Positions 38,768 through 48,241 of a DNA stretch of 64,000 bases are shown here, one piece after another (positions within the stretch are counted from its first letter, which is position 1; every line of letters begins with the position of its first letter). The notes under the pieces were generated by a model. That model was not told the DNA's origin. It did not search any database and was given only the letters and a program-made list of their open reading frames with translations. The DNA is from Chloracidobacterium sp. CP2_5A. Lineage in GTDB: Bacteria > Acidobacteriota > Blastocatellia > Chloracidobacteriales > Chloracidobacteriaceae. A program made the translations under genes and the position numbers. The DNA lies in contig NKPT01000003.1 in the NCBI GenBank assembly GCA_002254845.1, forward strand, positions 62,001 through 126,000, in the 5' to 3' direction.

Positions 38768-39451
38768 ATGAGCAACGGAACTGGCATGCTCGGTAGAATC
38801 TTTGGCTCAAAACCGGAAAACAATCGCGAGGAACGCGATCGTCGCCCTCAGGATGAGCGCCCCCAGGAACCGCCGCCTCCCGAAGACCCTGCGCCGCCGC
38901 ATCTGCGCAGCTTTGACGCCATCTATCGCAGCGCGCGCCTTCCGGTCTCGCCCTGTGGCGTTGACGAGCTGGAGAAGATGATCGCCAACCCCATCATTGC
39001 CAACGCGCCGCCCGAAACGCGCGTTATCGCGCTCAAGTTCGCTCTCGACCGCGAAGGCCATACCATTGAGGAGCCCAAAAGCGACGCCGCCCGCAAGGTC
39101 AAAGCCCTTGACGCCTACCATGGCACGCTTCTAAGCCGCGCCGGTAGCCTTGAGCGGCGCAATGCCGAGCGCTTCCAGGAAATGGAAGCCGAGCGACTGG
39201 AGTTTATTCGGCGGCAAGAAGAAGAGCGGGAGCGGCTTGTGCAGGAAGCGCAGGAAGCCGAGCGCCAAGCGCGGGAGTTTGAAGCCCGCCTCAATGCTGA
39301 GCGTCAGCGTCTTTCAGAGCTGTTGCGACCGTTTGTCGGAGAGCTGGACTTCACGGAATCCGACTTGGATTCCGTCTTGTCGGATGTGACGCCGCCAGAC
39401 GCCCCGCCCGCGCCGTCATCTTCAGTGATGGTTGACCCAAGCGTGCGCTGA
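38768..39451 (+). CDS. Coiled-coil protein of unknown function
   Basis: The 227-residue soluble protein has a charged Pro/Glu-rich N-terminal segment (about 14-45). A globular block follows (YRSARLPVSPCGVDELEKMI, then NAPPETRVIALKFALDREG, about 53-100), then a long Glu/Arg-rich coiled coil (about 125-195) and an acidic Pro-rich tail. The pattern of a linker plus coiled coil suggests a protein-interaction scaffold. I do not recognise a family. Its spacing from its divergent neighbour is 230 bp. Confidence 0.65.
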   Translation: MSNGTGMLGRIFGSKPENNREERDRRPQDERPQEPPPPEDPAPPHLRSFDAIYRSARLPVSPCGVDELEKMIANPIIANAPPETRVIALKFALDREGHTIEEPKSDAARKVKALDAYHGTLLSRAGSLERRNAERFQEMEAERLEFIRRQEEERERLVQEAQEAERQAREFEARLNAERQRLSELLRPFVGELDFTESDLDSVLSDVTPPDAPPAPSSSVMVDPSVR

Positions 39452-39472
39452 CGCCAAGCCGCGGATAAGCTA

Positions 39473-39515
39473 AAAGCGGCGGGCTGGACTCTCGCGGCCC
39501 TTCGCCCGCCGCTTT
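39473..39515. terminator. Bidirectional terminator
   Basis: AAAGCGGCGGGC (39473-39484) and GCCCGCCGCTTT (39504-39515) form a perfect 12-bp stem with A and T flanks between convergent genes, serving the coiled-coil gene and korB. Confidence 0.75.
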
Positions 39516-39536
39516 CTTCACGTTAGCGGAGCCCGG

Positions 39537-40580
39537 TCACTCAACCACCCAGGTATCCCCGCTGTTGAGGAGCTTTTCCAAGCTGCCCTTCCCGTGCGCC
39601 ATCGCGGCTTCGATTTGCTGGGCGGTCAGCTCTTCGAAGGTCGGCTTGAAGACATTTCGAAAAACGCCCATCGGCACGGGGAAATTGGGGAAATCCATTT
39701 GGGTGAGCAGGTAGGCGAGGGTCGGGTCGGCGGCGCTTTCGTCGTGAACAAGCAAGTCGCCCTCGGTCACGCCGTTTTCCCCGATGGTGACAACCTCCGG
39801 CTTAATGCCGTTGAGCCGAATGCCCTTGTTGCGGTCCTTGCCAAAAATCATTGGCTTGCCATGCTCCAGATAGAGCATGTTCTCCGCCCGCACTTCCTTG
39901 TCGCTAATGGGCTTGTAGGCGCCATCGTTGAAAATGTTGCAGTTCTGGTAAATCTCAATAAACGACACGCCCTTGTGCCGCGCCGCCCGCTCGATGGTCG
40001 CTGCCAAGTGCTTGGTATCCACGTCAATCGAGCGCGCGACGAACGTCGCCTCGGAGGCGATCGCCAGGCATAGCGGGTTGATCGGGCGCTCAATGCTGCC
40101 CATCGGGCTTGACTTTGTTTTCTTGCCAAACTCCGAAGTGGGCGAATACTGCCCTTTCGTCAATCCGTAGATGCGGTTGTTGAACAGTAGAACGTTGACA
40201 TCCAAGTTGCGCCGCAAGACATGGATAAAGTGATTGCCGCCAATCGAGAGGCCGTCGCCGTCGCCGGTGATGATCCATACCGAGAGGTCGGGATTGGCGA
40301 CTTTGATGCCGGTGGCAATCGTGGGCGCGCGCCCGTGGATGGTGTGAAAGCCGTAGGTGTTCATGTAGTACGGAAATCGGCTGGAGCAGCCGATCCCTGA
40401 CACAAAGACGAGGTTCTCGCGCGGGATGTTCAGCTTGGGAAGCACCGACTGCACCTGAAAAAGAATCGAGTAATCCCCGCAGCCCGGGCACCAGCGAACT
40501 TCCTGGTCGGAGATAAAATCTGTCCGTTGCAGGTTGAGCGGCGTCTCTGACGCGCCGGCAATTTTGAGTGGCTCGGTCAT
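39537..40580 (-). CDS. korB: 2-oxoacid:ferredoxin oxidoreductase, beta subunit
   Basis: The 347-residue subunit binds thiamine pyrophosphate and the Fe-S cluster. It has the Cys motif WCPGCGDY, the cysteine in SGIGCSSRFPYY, the TPP signature GDGDGLSIGGNHFIHVLRRN continuing to NNRIYG, and YQNCNIFNDG. It pairs with the alpha/gamma subunit encoded 67 bp upstream. The enzyme decarboxylates 2-oxoglutarate (or a related 2-oxoacid) to the acyl-CoA, reducing ferredoxin. The 2-oxoglutarate assignment rests on KorB-like sequence and is less sure than the enzyme class. Confidence 0.9.
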   Translation of the reverse strand: MTEPLKIAGASETPLNLQRTDFISDQEVRWCPGCGDYSILFQVQSVLPKLNIPRENLVFVSGIGCSSRFPYYMNTYGFHTIHGRAPTIATGIKVANPDLSVWIITGDGDGLSIGGNHFIHVLRRNLDVNVLLFNNRIYGLTKGQYSPTSEFGKKTKSSPMGSIERPINPLCLAIASEATFVARSIDVDTKHLAATIERAARHKGVSFIEIYQNCNIFNDGAYKPISDKEVRAENMLYLEHGKPMIFGKDRNKGIRLNGIKPEVVTIGENGVTEGDLLVHDESAADPTLAYLLTQMDFPNFPVPMGVFRNVFKPTFEELTAQQIEAAMAHGKGSLEKLLNSGDTWVVE

Positions 40581-40647
40581 GGTTGTTTCGCCCTATGGGC
40601 GCCGCGCCGGGGGCGGCGGCGCTCAATGTAAAGTCAATCGCCAAAAA

Positions 40648-42501
40648 TCACAGCAAAGCCTTGCAGCGGGCGATGAGTTCCGAAATCTTGAACGGCTTGC
40701 CCGCCACCTTGTTGATGCTCACGGTGTCCACGAGAAAGGCGCTCCGAATGAGCAGATTGAGCTGTCCCAAGTTGAGTTCGGCGACGGCGACGCGCTTGAA
40801 CCGCTTGAGAACGTCGCCCAGATTGCGCGGGAACGGATTGAGGTAGCGCAGGTGAGCGTTGGAAACGCGATAGCCCTGCCGGCGCAGCTCTTCCGTAGCG
40901 GTAGCGATGGCTCCATACGTCCCGCCCCAGCCCAGGAGCAGCAAGTCGCCCTCCGGGTCGCCTTCCACCGACAAGTCGGGAATATAGTTTGCAATACGGG
41001 CGATCTTCTCGGCGCGCAGGCGCACCATGAAATCGTGATTCGCCGGGTCGTAGCTTACGTTCCCCGCGCGATGCTGCTTTTCCAACCCGCCGATGCGGTG
41101 CTCCAGGCCCGGCGTGCCCGGCACCGCCCACGGGCGCGAGAGCGTTTGCTCATCCCGCTCATAGGGCAGGAAGCCGGTTGGGTCCTGACGCAAAACCTGC
41201 TTCATCGCCGGCAATTCGGATAGTTGCGGAATCTTCCACGGCTCAGCCCCATTGGCGATGTAACCATCTGAAAGATAAAAAACCGGCGTCATAAAAGTCG
41301 CGGCTAAGCGGACCGCTTCCACCGCCATGTTGAAACAGTCGCTAGGCGACGAGGGAGCCACGACCGCGACCGGACACTCGCCGTTGCGGCCATAAAGCGC
41401 CTGAAGCAAATCCGCCTGCTCGGTTTTGGTCGGCAGCCCCGTGGACGGGCCGCCGCGCTGAACATTGATGATGACCACCGGCAGTTCCGTCATGACCGCC
41501 AGCCCGATGGCCTCGCTTTTGAGGCAGACGCCGGGGCCGCTCGTGCCCGTCAGCCCGATGTGCCCGGCAAAGGCCGCGCCAATCGCCGCGCCCATGGCGG
41601 CAATCTCGTCTTCCGCCTGAAAAGACTTGATGCCGAAATTTTTGAGCCGCGACAGCTCGTGCAGGATATCGGAGGCCGGCGTGATGGGATAGCTGCCATA
41701 AAACAGCGGTCGCCCAGTCAGCTCCGCGGCGGCGACAAAGCCCAGCGCCGTCGCTTCGTTGCCGGTGATCTTACGGTACTTGCCCGGCGGCAAGCTGGCT
41801 TTGCGCACCCGGTAGTGCGTGGTGAAAATCTCAGTCGTGTCGGCGTAGTCAAAGCCGGCCTTGAGCGTGCGCCGATTGGCTTCGGCAACTTCGGGCTTCG
41901 CGCCAAACTTCTGATCAATCCACTGGTAGGTCGGCTCCAGCGGGCGATCAAACAGCGCGAAGACGATGCCCAACGCGAAAAAGTTTTTACATCGCTCCTT
42001 GTTGCGCTTGGTCATCTCGATTTCGGTCAGCGCGTTGTAGGTCAGATCAGTGATGGGAATCGAGATGAGCCGGTAGCCCTTAAGCGAGCCGTCCGTCAGC
42101 GGATTCGAGGCATAGCCCGCCTTGTCGAGGTTGCTCTTGATAAACTCGTTTTCGTTGACGATGAGAATGCCGCCCTCATGCAGGTCCGGCAAGTTGACCT
42201 TGAGCGCGGCCGGGTTCATAGCCACGAGAACATCCGGCTCGTCTCCCGGCGTGCGAATGTCCATGCTTGAAAAGTTGACCTGAAAGCCCGACACCCCCGG
42301 CAGACTGCCCTGCGGGGCGCGAATTTCAGCCGGAAAATCAGGCAGCGTGCTGATGTCGTTGCCCAGCAGCGCGGCCGTGTTGGTGAACTGCGTGCCGGTC
42401 AACTGCATGCCGTCGCCGGAGTCGCCCGCGAAGCGAACGGTGACAGAGGTCACTTCCTGAATCTTTTCTTCGGTATTGCCAAGAATGGCTGTGGATGACA
42501 T
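40648..42501 (-). CDS. korA: 2-oxoacid:ferredoxin oxidoreductase, fused gamma-alpha subunit
   Basis: The 617-residue protein carries an N-terminal gamma domain (about 15-200: [18 protein letters not shown], then [20 protein letters not shown]). The alpha (pyrimidine-binding and CoA) part follows ([54 protein letters not shown]). I chose ATG 42501 because GGAGC lies upstream; the frame is open to 42585. The gene heads the korAB pair, 119 bp after a CBS-domain gene that may belong to the operon. Confidence 0.92.
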   Translation of the reverse strand: MSSTAILGNTEEKIQEVTSVTVRFAGDSGDGMQLTGTQFTNTAALLGNDISTLPDFPAEIRAPQGSLPGVSGFQVNFSSMDIRTPGDEPDVLVAMNPAALKVNLPDLHEGGILIVNENEFIKSNLDKAGYASNPLTDGSLKGYRLISIPITDLTYNALTEIEMTKRNKERCKNFFALGIVFALFDRPLEPTYQWIDQKFGAKPEVAEANRRTLKAGFDYADTTEIFTTHYRVRKASLPPGKYRKITGNEATALGFVAAAELTGRPLFYGSYPITPASDILHELSRLKNFGIKSFQAEDEIAAMGAAIGAAFAGHIGLTGTSGPGVCLKSEAIGLAVMTELPVVIINVQRGGPSTGLPTKTEQADLLQALYGRNGECPVAVVAPSSPSDCFNMAVEAVRLAATFMTPVFYLSDGYIANGAEPWKIPQLSELPAMKQVLRQDPTGFLPYERDEQTLSRPWAVPGTPGLEHRIGGLEKQHRAGNVSYDPANHDFMVRLRAEKIARIANYIPDLSVEGDPEGDLLLLGWGGTYGAIATATEELRRQGYRVSNAHLRYLNPFPRNLGDVLKRFKRVAVAELNLGQLNLLIRSAFLVDTVSINKVAGKPFKISELIARCKALL

Positions 42502-42620
42502 CGGGTTATGCTCCGAGCGTTTCTGAAGCCTTTTCAAAAAGGGGTTCTGGTTCACAATGGGCTCAAGCGGCCCGCGGGGACCCAACTAGACGGCGTGGGA
42601 GCGGCGGCGGGCGATGAGTT

Positions 42621-43088
42621 TCAGCCGCCCTCGACCGTGAGGCTCTTCTGATCAAGTTTTGGCGGGAGGTTGACAACATCCTGCGGGAAATGCTCGACAA
42701 TGAAGCTGATAATGTGCCGCGTGGAAATCACGCCGAGAATGCCGCCGTCCGTATCCAGCACCGGCAAGTGCCGGTAGTTCCCGGCATCCATCAGGCGCAT
42801 GGCTTCGACAATCGTGGCGTCTTCGTGAATCACCGTTGGGTTAGGCGTCATCACGCTCTTTGCCGGAGCGTCATAGCTAACGCCCAGGCCAATGACCTTG
42901 AGCAGGTAGTCCCGCTCAGTCACGATGCCCAGCAAGCGCCCTTCCTCGCCAACAAAAGCGTAGCCGGCGCGCTCCGCCATCATAGCTTTTATGGTTTCAG
43001 CCAGCGAGGTCTCCGGCGCGACGATAACCGGGCGCGAAGGTTCCAGGTGACGGACTTTCCAATCACGAATGATGCGTTCAAGAGACAT
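42621..43088 (-). CDS. Tandem CBS-domain protein
   Basis: The 155-residue protein MSLERIIRDWK... consists of two CBS motifs (about 25-75: AETIKAMMAERAGYAFVGEE, then GIVTERDYLLKVIG; and 85-140: VMTPNPTVIHEDATIVEAMR, then RHLPVLDTDGGILGVISTRHI). A Bateman module of this kind senses adenosine nucleotides. It sits just upstream of korAB, so it may tune 2-oxoacid oxidoreductase output or another partner; this is inference. The frame extends a further 19 codons upstream without support. Confidence 0.85.
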   Translation of the reverse strand: MSLERIIRDWKVRHLEPSRPVIVAPETSLAETIKAMMAERAGYAFVGEEGRLLGIVTERDYLLKVIGLGVSYDAPAKSVMTPNPTVIHEDATIVEAMRLMDAGNYRHLPVLDTDGGILGVISTRHIISFIVEHFPQDVVNLPPKLDQKSLTVEGG

Positions 43089-43286
43089 GTTCCGCAACGT
43101 CCGGCGCTGCTTGAGCATCCGCCGCGCTCCAGGGTGGGATGGCACTACAATAGGCGACTGGCGAGGCGCGTCGCCAGTTGCGGACGGATGCTATGTGAGA
43201 AACATTACTTTTGGCAATTCCTTGCCTCTTGGATTGCTAGGCGGCCGGCAACTTTCGGCTCGGCCGCCTCAGGAGCGGCCGCTGAG

Positions 43287-43820
43287 CTACGCCGTGGCGA
43301 TCTGGTCGCGGGCCGCGGCTGGCGCAAGCGCGCCCCCGAGCAGATCGCCCAGCAGCGTCGCGTTGAGATGCGTCGCCAGCGAGGCGGCCTCATCCGCGTC
43401 AAGGTCGTTCAGCAGCGGAAGCTCTTCGCCGCCCCGGCGAACCCCGATCACGCCCCACGCGCCGAAGAAGCGCGTCGCGGATGCATCATAGGCTTCGCCA
43501 AAAACATATAGGCGGTCGCCGGATCGCTCGACGACCAACTCCGGCAGCCCGGCAATCGCGCCCATTGCGCGCCGGAACAGCAGCCACGTCGTGTAAAGCC
43601 CGGCGACGCCCGCGACGAGCACAATGAGCCGGTCCGGCGAGAAACCCTGCGCCAACCCAGCCGCCGCCGCCATCGTGGTCACAAAGGAAACCGTCGCGAA
43701 GCCGACGGCGATCAGCGACTTTAGAACATCCAATAGCTCGCCGTTGCGCGTCAGCCAGAGCTTACGGTCAGTCAAGACAAGGCCTCGACCATTGGACAAC
43801 AAGTATGATTCGCGTTTCAT
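43287..43820 (-). CDS. Uncharacterised membrane protein
   Basis: The 177-residue protein has two close hydrophobic segments (about 33-60 and 62-85), preceded by a short cytoplasmic-type beta region (YLLSNGRGLVLTDRKLWLTRN). A soluble C-terminal domain (VVERSGDRLYVFGEAYDAS...) follows. The layout resembles small PH-like membrane proteins, without a firm match. It is 155 bp upstream of a larger uncharacterised gene in reading direction. Confidence 0.55.
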   Translation of the reverse strand: MKRESYLLSNGRGLVLTDRKLWLTRNGELLDVLKSLIAVGFATVSFVTTMAAAAGLAQGFSPDRLIVLVAGVAGLYTTWLLFRRAMGAIAGLPELVVERSGDRLYVFGEAYDASATRFFGAWGVIGVRRGGEELPLLNDLDADEAASLATHLNATLLGDLLGGALAPAAARDQIATA

Positions 43821-43975
43821 AACAAACCCTCGCGAGCCGCTGTCGCGGAGGCGGGCTTGTGGCGCGCCCGCGACGCATCCGGGACGCCTTTAGTTGTGCG
43901 CTTGCGGGACCTCAAAGTCAACGCTTTTCAACAATTCCTCGCCGTCGCCCCCGAAGTCGCGGTCAGCGCAGCGTC

Positions 43976-45049
43976 TCAGCCCAGCGTCAGCGCCAAGTGT
44001 TCAATATAGGCGCGCGGCCCTGGCGCGCCGCCGCGTCGGCGGCGCAGCGTTTGCAAACAGGCTTCAAGGGCGCGGGTCACGATGGCGGCATCCATTTCGC
44101 GCTCGACATTCTCGCGGTGAATCTGCCGACACAAAGCGACGCCTTCATCAATCGCCTGAAGAATGAAAGCGACCGCCGGCAAGTCATGCTCAAGCGGAAT
44201 CTCAGCCGCGGAAGCCGTCGCCGCGAGCGCCATAGCCAGCGCCTGCTCGACGTCGGCGTCCGCGATGGAAGGATTGGGCGCGGCGGCGTCAGCGATATGG
44301 CGCTCGATGGAAAACGTCGCGCCGCGCGTTAAATCCTGCGTCATCGCCAGCCCGACAGCGTCTTCGATGCCTTCCAGCGGGATGGCCCGCGTGGGCGTGT
44401 CCCAGCCCGGCGGACACAAGGTCAAGCGCTCCGACTCCATCAGCGCCGTCCGATATCGAACGTGGCTCGGCAGCGCATAGCGCGGGTGGCGCGCGCCAAG
44501 CTGCTTTTTCTGCGCCCGGTCGGAGATGTAGTAAGCGTCCACGCCGCCAAGCGCGTTTTTCTTGATTTGCTCCGTGTAAACGCTGGGCAGCGGATCGTCC
44601 GATACCGGGCAGAAAAACGCGCCTGGCGGCAGCGATACAGTCGGCAAGTCGTCAAACCGAGCGATGAAGTCCGTGAAGTTATCGGGAGGCGGCTTCTCGA
44701 TGTATTCGTTGATGCGCTTGCCGTAAGCGATCACGCGCGCCGCCTGAATCTTGTCGGCCGGCAGCCAGCGAAAGGGCGCTTCGTCCAATCGCCGGCTGAG
44801 CGCATCCGCCGTCAATCGCTCGAAAAAGACCTTGATGATGCCGTCGCGGATTTCATCAATACACAGCAGGGCGACATCCAGGGAGTCAGCCTCATCCGGT
44901 ATCGCCTGAAGCAGGAAGCGAAGTCCCGCATAACGCCCCCAGACCATGCGGGGCGCGGCCGCGGCAGTCGCGGAAGCGGCCGCGGGCTGCGGGCCGCGGG
45001 ACTGCCGCTGTTGCGCGCGAAGCTTTTGGGCTTTGGTTTTCTTTGGCAT
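43976..45049 (-). CDS. Uncharacterised protein, basic N-terminus
   Basis: The 357-residue soluble protein begins MPKKTKAQKLRAQQRQSRGP, a basic low-complexity tail followed by an Ala-rich stretch (about 22-33). A globular alpha/beta body starts at about residue 35. Notable stretches are GRYAGLRFLLQAIPDEADSL and PPGAFFCPVSDDPLPSVYTE. I recognise no domain or function. Confidence 0.6.
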   Translation of the reverse strand: MPKKTKAQKLRAQQRQSRGPQPAAASATAAAAPRMVWGRYAGLRFLLQAIPDEADSLDVALLCIDEIRDGIIKVFFERLTADALSRRLDEAPFRWLPADKIQAARVIAYGKRINEYIEKPPPDNFTDFIARFDDLPTVSLPPGAFFCPVSDDPLPSVYTEQIKKNALGGVDAYYISDRAQKKQLGARHPRYALPSHVRYRTALMESERLTLCPPGWDTPTRAIPLEGIEDAVGLAMTQDLTRGATFSIERHIADAAAPNPSIADADVEQALAMALAATASAAEIPLEHDLPAVAFILQAIDEGVALCRQIHRENVEREMDAAIVTRALEACLQTLRRRRGGAPGPRAYIEHLALTLG

Positions 45050-45128
45050 AAGGCAAGTGACAAGCGAACAGGCCGGCCGCGGGCGACGAGCGCGATCGCC
45101 GGCGCAGCCTGGCTTGGCCGCGCGGTGT

Positions 45129-45151
45129 TACGTTTGAGCTTCTACGTTTGA
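45129..45151. repeat. Decayed 14-bp-period duplication
   Basis: TACGTTTGA recurs with a 14-bp period (45129 and 45143), while the intervening bases have diverged. It is in the 129-bp gap between two minus-strand genes. Confidence 0.35.
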
Positions 45152-45178
45152 AATCGGGAGCGCCGCCCCAAGCTTGAG

Positions 45179-45628
45179 TCAGGCCAAGGGCGGCGGCGTT
45201 GGCCGATTGAGCACGGCAATGGTGAGACGACTCGCGCACGCCAGCCGCCCATCGTCATCGCGGATTTTGATGTCCCAGACGTGCGTGCTTGAGCCAATGT
45301 GCAGCGCCGCCACCGTCCCGTGGACGTAGCCGTCGCGAACCGCGCGAATGTGGTTGGCGTTGATTTCCAGCCCGACAATCATGCGCTCCGGCGACACGAG
45401 GTGCGACGCAACGCTGCCAAGGGTCTCCGCCAGCGCGACGGAAGCGCCGCCGTGCAGCAGTCCAAAGGGCTGCTTTGTCCGTTCATCAACTGGCATGCGC
45501 GCCCGCAGAAACGTCGGCGTCACCTCGGTAAACTCAATGCCGAGATGCGCCGCCAACCCAAACCGCGCCGAGCTCAGCGACGCCGGGTCGGCACCGGCGG
45601 GAAAAACAGACAGTGGTGACTCGCTCAT
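45179..45628 (-). CDS. Hotdog-fold acyl-CoA thioesterase (PaaI/YdiI type)
   Basis: The 149-residue protein has the HGGASVALAETLGS stretch of PaaI/YdiI thioesterases, preceded by TKQPFGLL. The conserved catalytic Glu/Asp in this helix (LAETLG) is present. YdiI-like members hydrolyse 1,4-dihydroxy-2-naphthoyl-CoA (menaquinone synthesis), while others act on phenylacetyl- or enterobactin-type thioesters. The sequence cannot distinguish these. The gene precedes no menaquinone gene in the window. Confidence 0.8.
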   Translation of the reverse strand: MSESPLSVFPAGADPASLSSARFGLAAHLGIEFTEVTPTFLRARMPVDERTKQPFGLLHGGASVALAETLGSVASHLVSPERMIVGLEINANHIRAVRDGYVHGTVAALHIGSSTHVWDIKIRDDDGRLACASRLTIAVLNRPTPPPLA

Positions 45629-45725
45629 AGACAGCTCGCTCAGGCTCTAGAGCAAGTCGCGGCGCGCCGAGCCGGCCCGCCTGACTCGCTCGCTTTGGAA
45701 AATGGATATGGCGGCAGCCGAGGAG

Positions 45726-46895
45726 TTACCGGTTGCGCCCGTATTGCTCATGGCTCGATACCCAGTCGTGGGAGCTAATGGCCGAAGCCAGCGAAAGCTC
45801 GCCCGCCAGAACGACCGCCGCCACGATTTCGGCAAGCTTATTGACGTTGCCGGGGCCGTCGCAGCCAAGCAGCTTTAGACACTCTTTCTGAGTCGGCAGC
45901 GAGGTCCCGCCGCCATAGGTCGCCACGATGAGGGACGGGATCGTGATGGAAAGATAGAGCGCGTCTTCCGGCGTGCGCTCGCAGTAGAGAATGGCGGCCG
46001 ACGACTCCGATACGTTGGCCACATCCTGCCCCGTCGCGATGAACATCGCCGTCACGCCATTGGCCGAGTGCGCGCCGTTGTTGTTGACGCCGGACAGGAA
46101 CCCCCCAATGGACTGCACCTGGAAGTGATAATGCAGCGACTCCGGCGAGGTGCGCATGACCTCCCGCAGCAAGTCGCCGGGGATGGTCGCTTCCGCCGTG
46201 ACGCGCTTGCCCCGCGTCATGATGCTGTTGATTTGCGAGGCTTTTTTATCCGTGGCGAAGTTCGACTCCAAAAACCACCGGACGACCTTGCCGTGGTTTT
46301 GCACAATCCACTGGCAGGCGACATAGGTGGCGCGCCCAACCATGTTCTGCCCGGCGGCGTCGCCCGTTGCGTAGTTGAAGCGCGTGTAGAGAAATTTGTT
46401 CGACTGGTAAAACTCAATATTGAGCAGCTTGCCGACCCGCGTCGTGGACTCGGCCGCCGCCTTGACCTGATCGAAGTTTTCACGCAGCCACTTGGCAAAA
46501 TCGCGGGCGTCGCGGGCGTTCTGGAAAATAAACACCGGGGCGCGCTGCATTTGATCGGCTGAGACCGTGCAGAGCACGCCGCCGGCCATCGTCAGCGTTT
46601 TCATGCCGCGGTTGTAGCTCGCCACGAGCGTCCCTTCCGAAGTCGCCAGCGGCACGAGAAACTCGCCCTGCGCATGCTCGCCATGGATGAGAAGCGGCCC
46701 GGCCAGGCCAATCGGCACCTGCGCGACGCCAATAAAGCTTTCGACATTGCCGCGACATACATGCGGGTCGAAGGAATAGCGGTTGACGTGCTGGAGCGGC
46801 TCGCCAGTCCGCTGCTGAACCAAGTCCTGCCGCTGCCGAATGATTTCATCGGCATAGTCATCTTCTTTACTGTATGGAACGCGCACAGAGGCCAT
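45726..46895 (-). CDS. Hydroxymethylglutaryl-CoA reductase, class I-like
   Basis: The 389-residue enzyme reduces HMG-CoA to mevalonate, the committed step of the mevalonate route to isoprenoids. It shows VPIGLAGPLLI, the catalytic Glu region in ATSEGTLVASYNRG, the DAAGQNM cofactor motif, a Lys in DKKASQINS, the catalytic Asp in ATGQDVANVSES, and the late histidine in SSHEQYGRN. NADPH-dependent class I-type and class II bacterial enzymes differ mainly in N- and C-terminal ends; this fits class I better. AAGGAG lies just upstream of the ATG. No other mevalonate-pathway gene is in the window. Confidence 0.92.
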   Translation of the reverse strand: MASVRVPYSKEDDYADEIIRQRQDLVQQRTGEPLQHVNRYSFDPHVCRGNVESFIGVAQVPIGLAGPLLIHGEHAQGEFLVPLATSEGTLVASYNRGMKTLTMAGGVLCTVSADQMQRAPVFIFQNARDARDFAKWLRENFDQVKAAAESTTRVGKLLNIEFYQSNKFLYTRFNYATGDAAGQNMVGRATYVACQWIVQNHGKVVRWFLESNFATDKKASQINSIMTRGKRVTAEATIPGDLLREVMRTSPESLHYHFQVQSIGGFLSGVNNNGAHSANGVTAMFIATGQDVANVSESSAAILYCERTPEDALYLSITIPSLIVATYGGGTSLPTQKECLKLLGCDGPGNVNKLAEIVAAVVLAGELSLASAISSHDWVSSHEQYGRNR

Positions 46896-47212
46896 AGTTG
46901 GATTCTCCTTGGTTGAAGCATGCTAAGCTCGAGGAGCGCATACGTGAGCAGCGCGCGTTATACATCACCGCCGTTGCGCGTCAACCCCGATTCATCGGTA
47001 AGCGTGGACGCTGGTCGGAAGCGGCTGCTCTTTCACCTTGACCGTCGTTTGACAAACCCAAGACGGCTTGTCAGCATCAAGGCTTCGTTGGATTTCCGCA
47101 CTAAGCGGCTTTAGACGGCTTCCGACGCGTCCTAATTCGGAGCGCCGCTTGCCGCGCGGCCGGCCCGCTAACCCCATCCATTGAACCACTTTCAAGGAGA
47201 CCCTAAGTTGCC
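46896..47212. other. 317-bp divergent promoter region
   Basis: This space separates the HMG-CoA reductase gene (leftward) from the TPR gene (rightward) and contains promoter-like elements for each, but no gene. A weak rightward pair is TTGACA (47049-47054) with CAGCAT 17 nt later. Confidence 0.5.
46957..46984 (-). promoter_or_regulatory. Candidate sigma70 promoter of the HMG-CoA reductase gene
   Basis: Leftward TTGACG (46984-46979), a 16-nt spacer and TATAAC (46962-46957) place a transcription start about 55 nt upstream of the ATG. An AAGGAG ribosome site follows, making this one of the better promoters in the window. Confidence 0.5.
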
Positions 47213-48199
47213 ATGAAGACTGTTTCGATTGCCGTCCTGAGTCTTGCGCTAGCCGCAGGGCCGCTCAGTCCCGCCGCTATCGCTCGCGAAGCTTGGGTGG
47301 CGCCTGAACAAGATAACGCCGCCAAGCAGCGCAAAGAGTACGATGACTATAAAAAAATCGAAGCCGAGCAGGACCCTGTCAAAAAGCTTGAGATGGCGCG
47401 CGCTTTCTTTGAGGCCAACCCGACGCCAACCTATGTGAAGTACGTGCAGGGACAAGTCAACGCCGCCCGCTACTCGCTTTTCACGCGCTACAAGGAAGCC
47501 GGCGACTTGGCGAATGCCACCAAAATTGCGGATGAGTATGTCGCAGCCGTGCCCGAAACCGACTTGTACTTCGCCTTTCAGTTGACGGCGCTGGCGGAAA
47601 GCAAGGCTCTCAAGAAAGGCGTTTCGGCGGCCGCGGCGGCGGAATGGGCTGAGGCCGCGAAATACGCGACCAAATCGCTCCGGCTGGTGGTGGAGGAAAA
47701 CAAGAGCGAGGCGATGCTGTATGACGCCAAGTCCACGACGTGGGATAAGGTCAAGCCAGGCTTCATCGCTTATTTCTATCGCCTTCAGGGGCTCGCCCAC
47801 TTTACGGCTAAGCGCAGCGAGGACGCCGAAAAATCGCTGCTGGCGGCTATCGAGGCGAAGTGTGACGCCTACCCCGACGCGTACTTCCTGCTGGGACAAA
47901 TCCACAATGCGCGGTACGACGAGAAAGCTCAAGTCTTCAATAAGATGGACGCCGAAACGCAGTCCGGGGAAAAAGGGCGGGAGCTTTTGCAAGCAGCCAA
48001 GGACGAAGCCAAGAAGGCGTCTGAATTTTTCGCCCGCGGCATCCTCGTCGCCGAGGCGTCGCCCAATAAGGACGCCTACAAAGCCGTGGTCGCCAGCGCC
48101 CGCAAGGAGCTTGAAGACGCCTACGAGATTTGGAATGACGGCAATAAAGACGGGCTGGCCGATTATGCGGCGAGCTTCAAGTCAAGCTGCCAGCCATAA
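47213..48199 (+). CDS. Secreted TPR-like repeat protein
   Basis: The 328-residue protein has a signal peptide ending near AIAREA, and helical repeat sequences throughout (AARYSLFTRYKEAGDLANATKI, EAAKYATKSLRLVVEE, AYPDAYFLLGQIHNARYDE). It is periplasmic or cell-surface by inference. An AAGGAG site (47194-47199) precedes the start. The role is not recognised; periplasmic TPR proteins often act as envelope assembly partners. Confidence 0.68.
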   Translation: MKTVSIAVLSLALAAGPLSPAAIAREAWVAPEQDNAAKQRKEYDDYKKIEAEQDPVKKLEMARAFFEANPTPTYVKYVQGQVNAARYSLFTRYKEAGDLANATKIADEYVAAVPETDLYFAFQLTALAESKALKKGVSAAAAAEWAEAAKYATKSLRLVVEENKSEAMLYDAKSTTWDKVKPGFIAYFYRLQGLAHFTAKRSEDAEKSLLAAIEAKCDAYPDAYFLLGQIHNARYDEKAQVFNKMDAETQSGEKGRELLQAAKDEAKKASEFFARGILVAEASPNKDAYKAVVASARKELEDAYEIWNDGNKDGLADYAASFKSSCQP

Positions 48200-48241
48200 G
48201 CTGGAGCGGGCTTCGCTCCGGGCAGCGCGTGGTGACAACCG

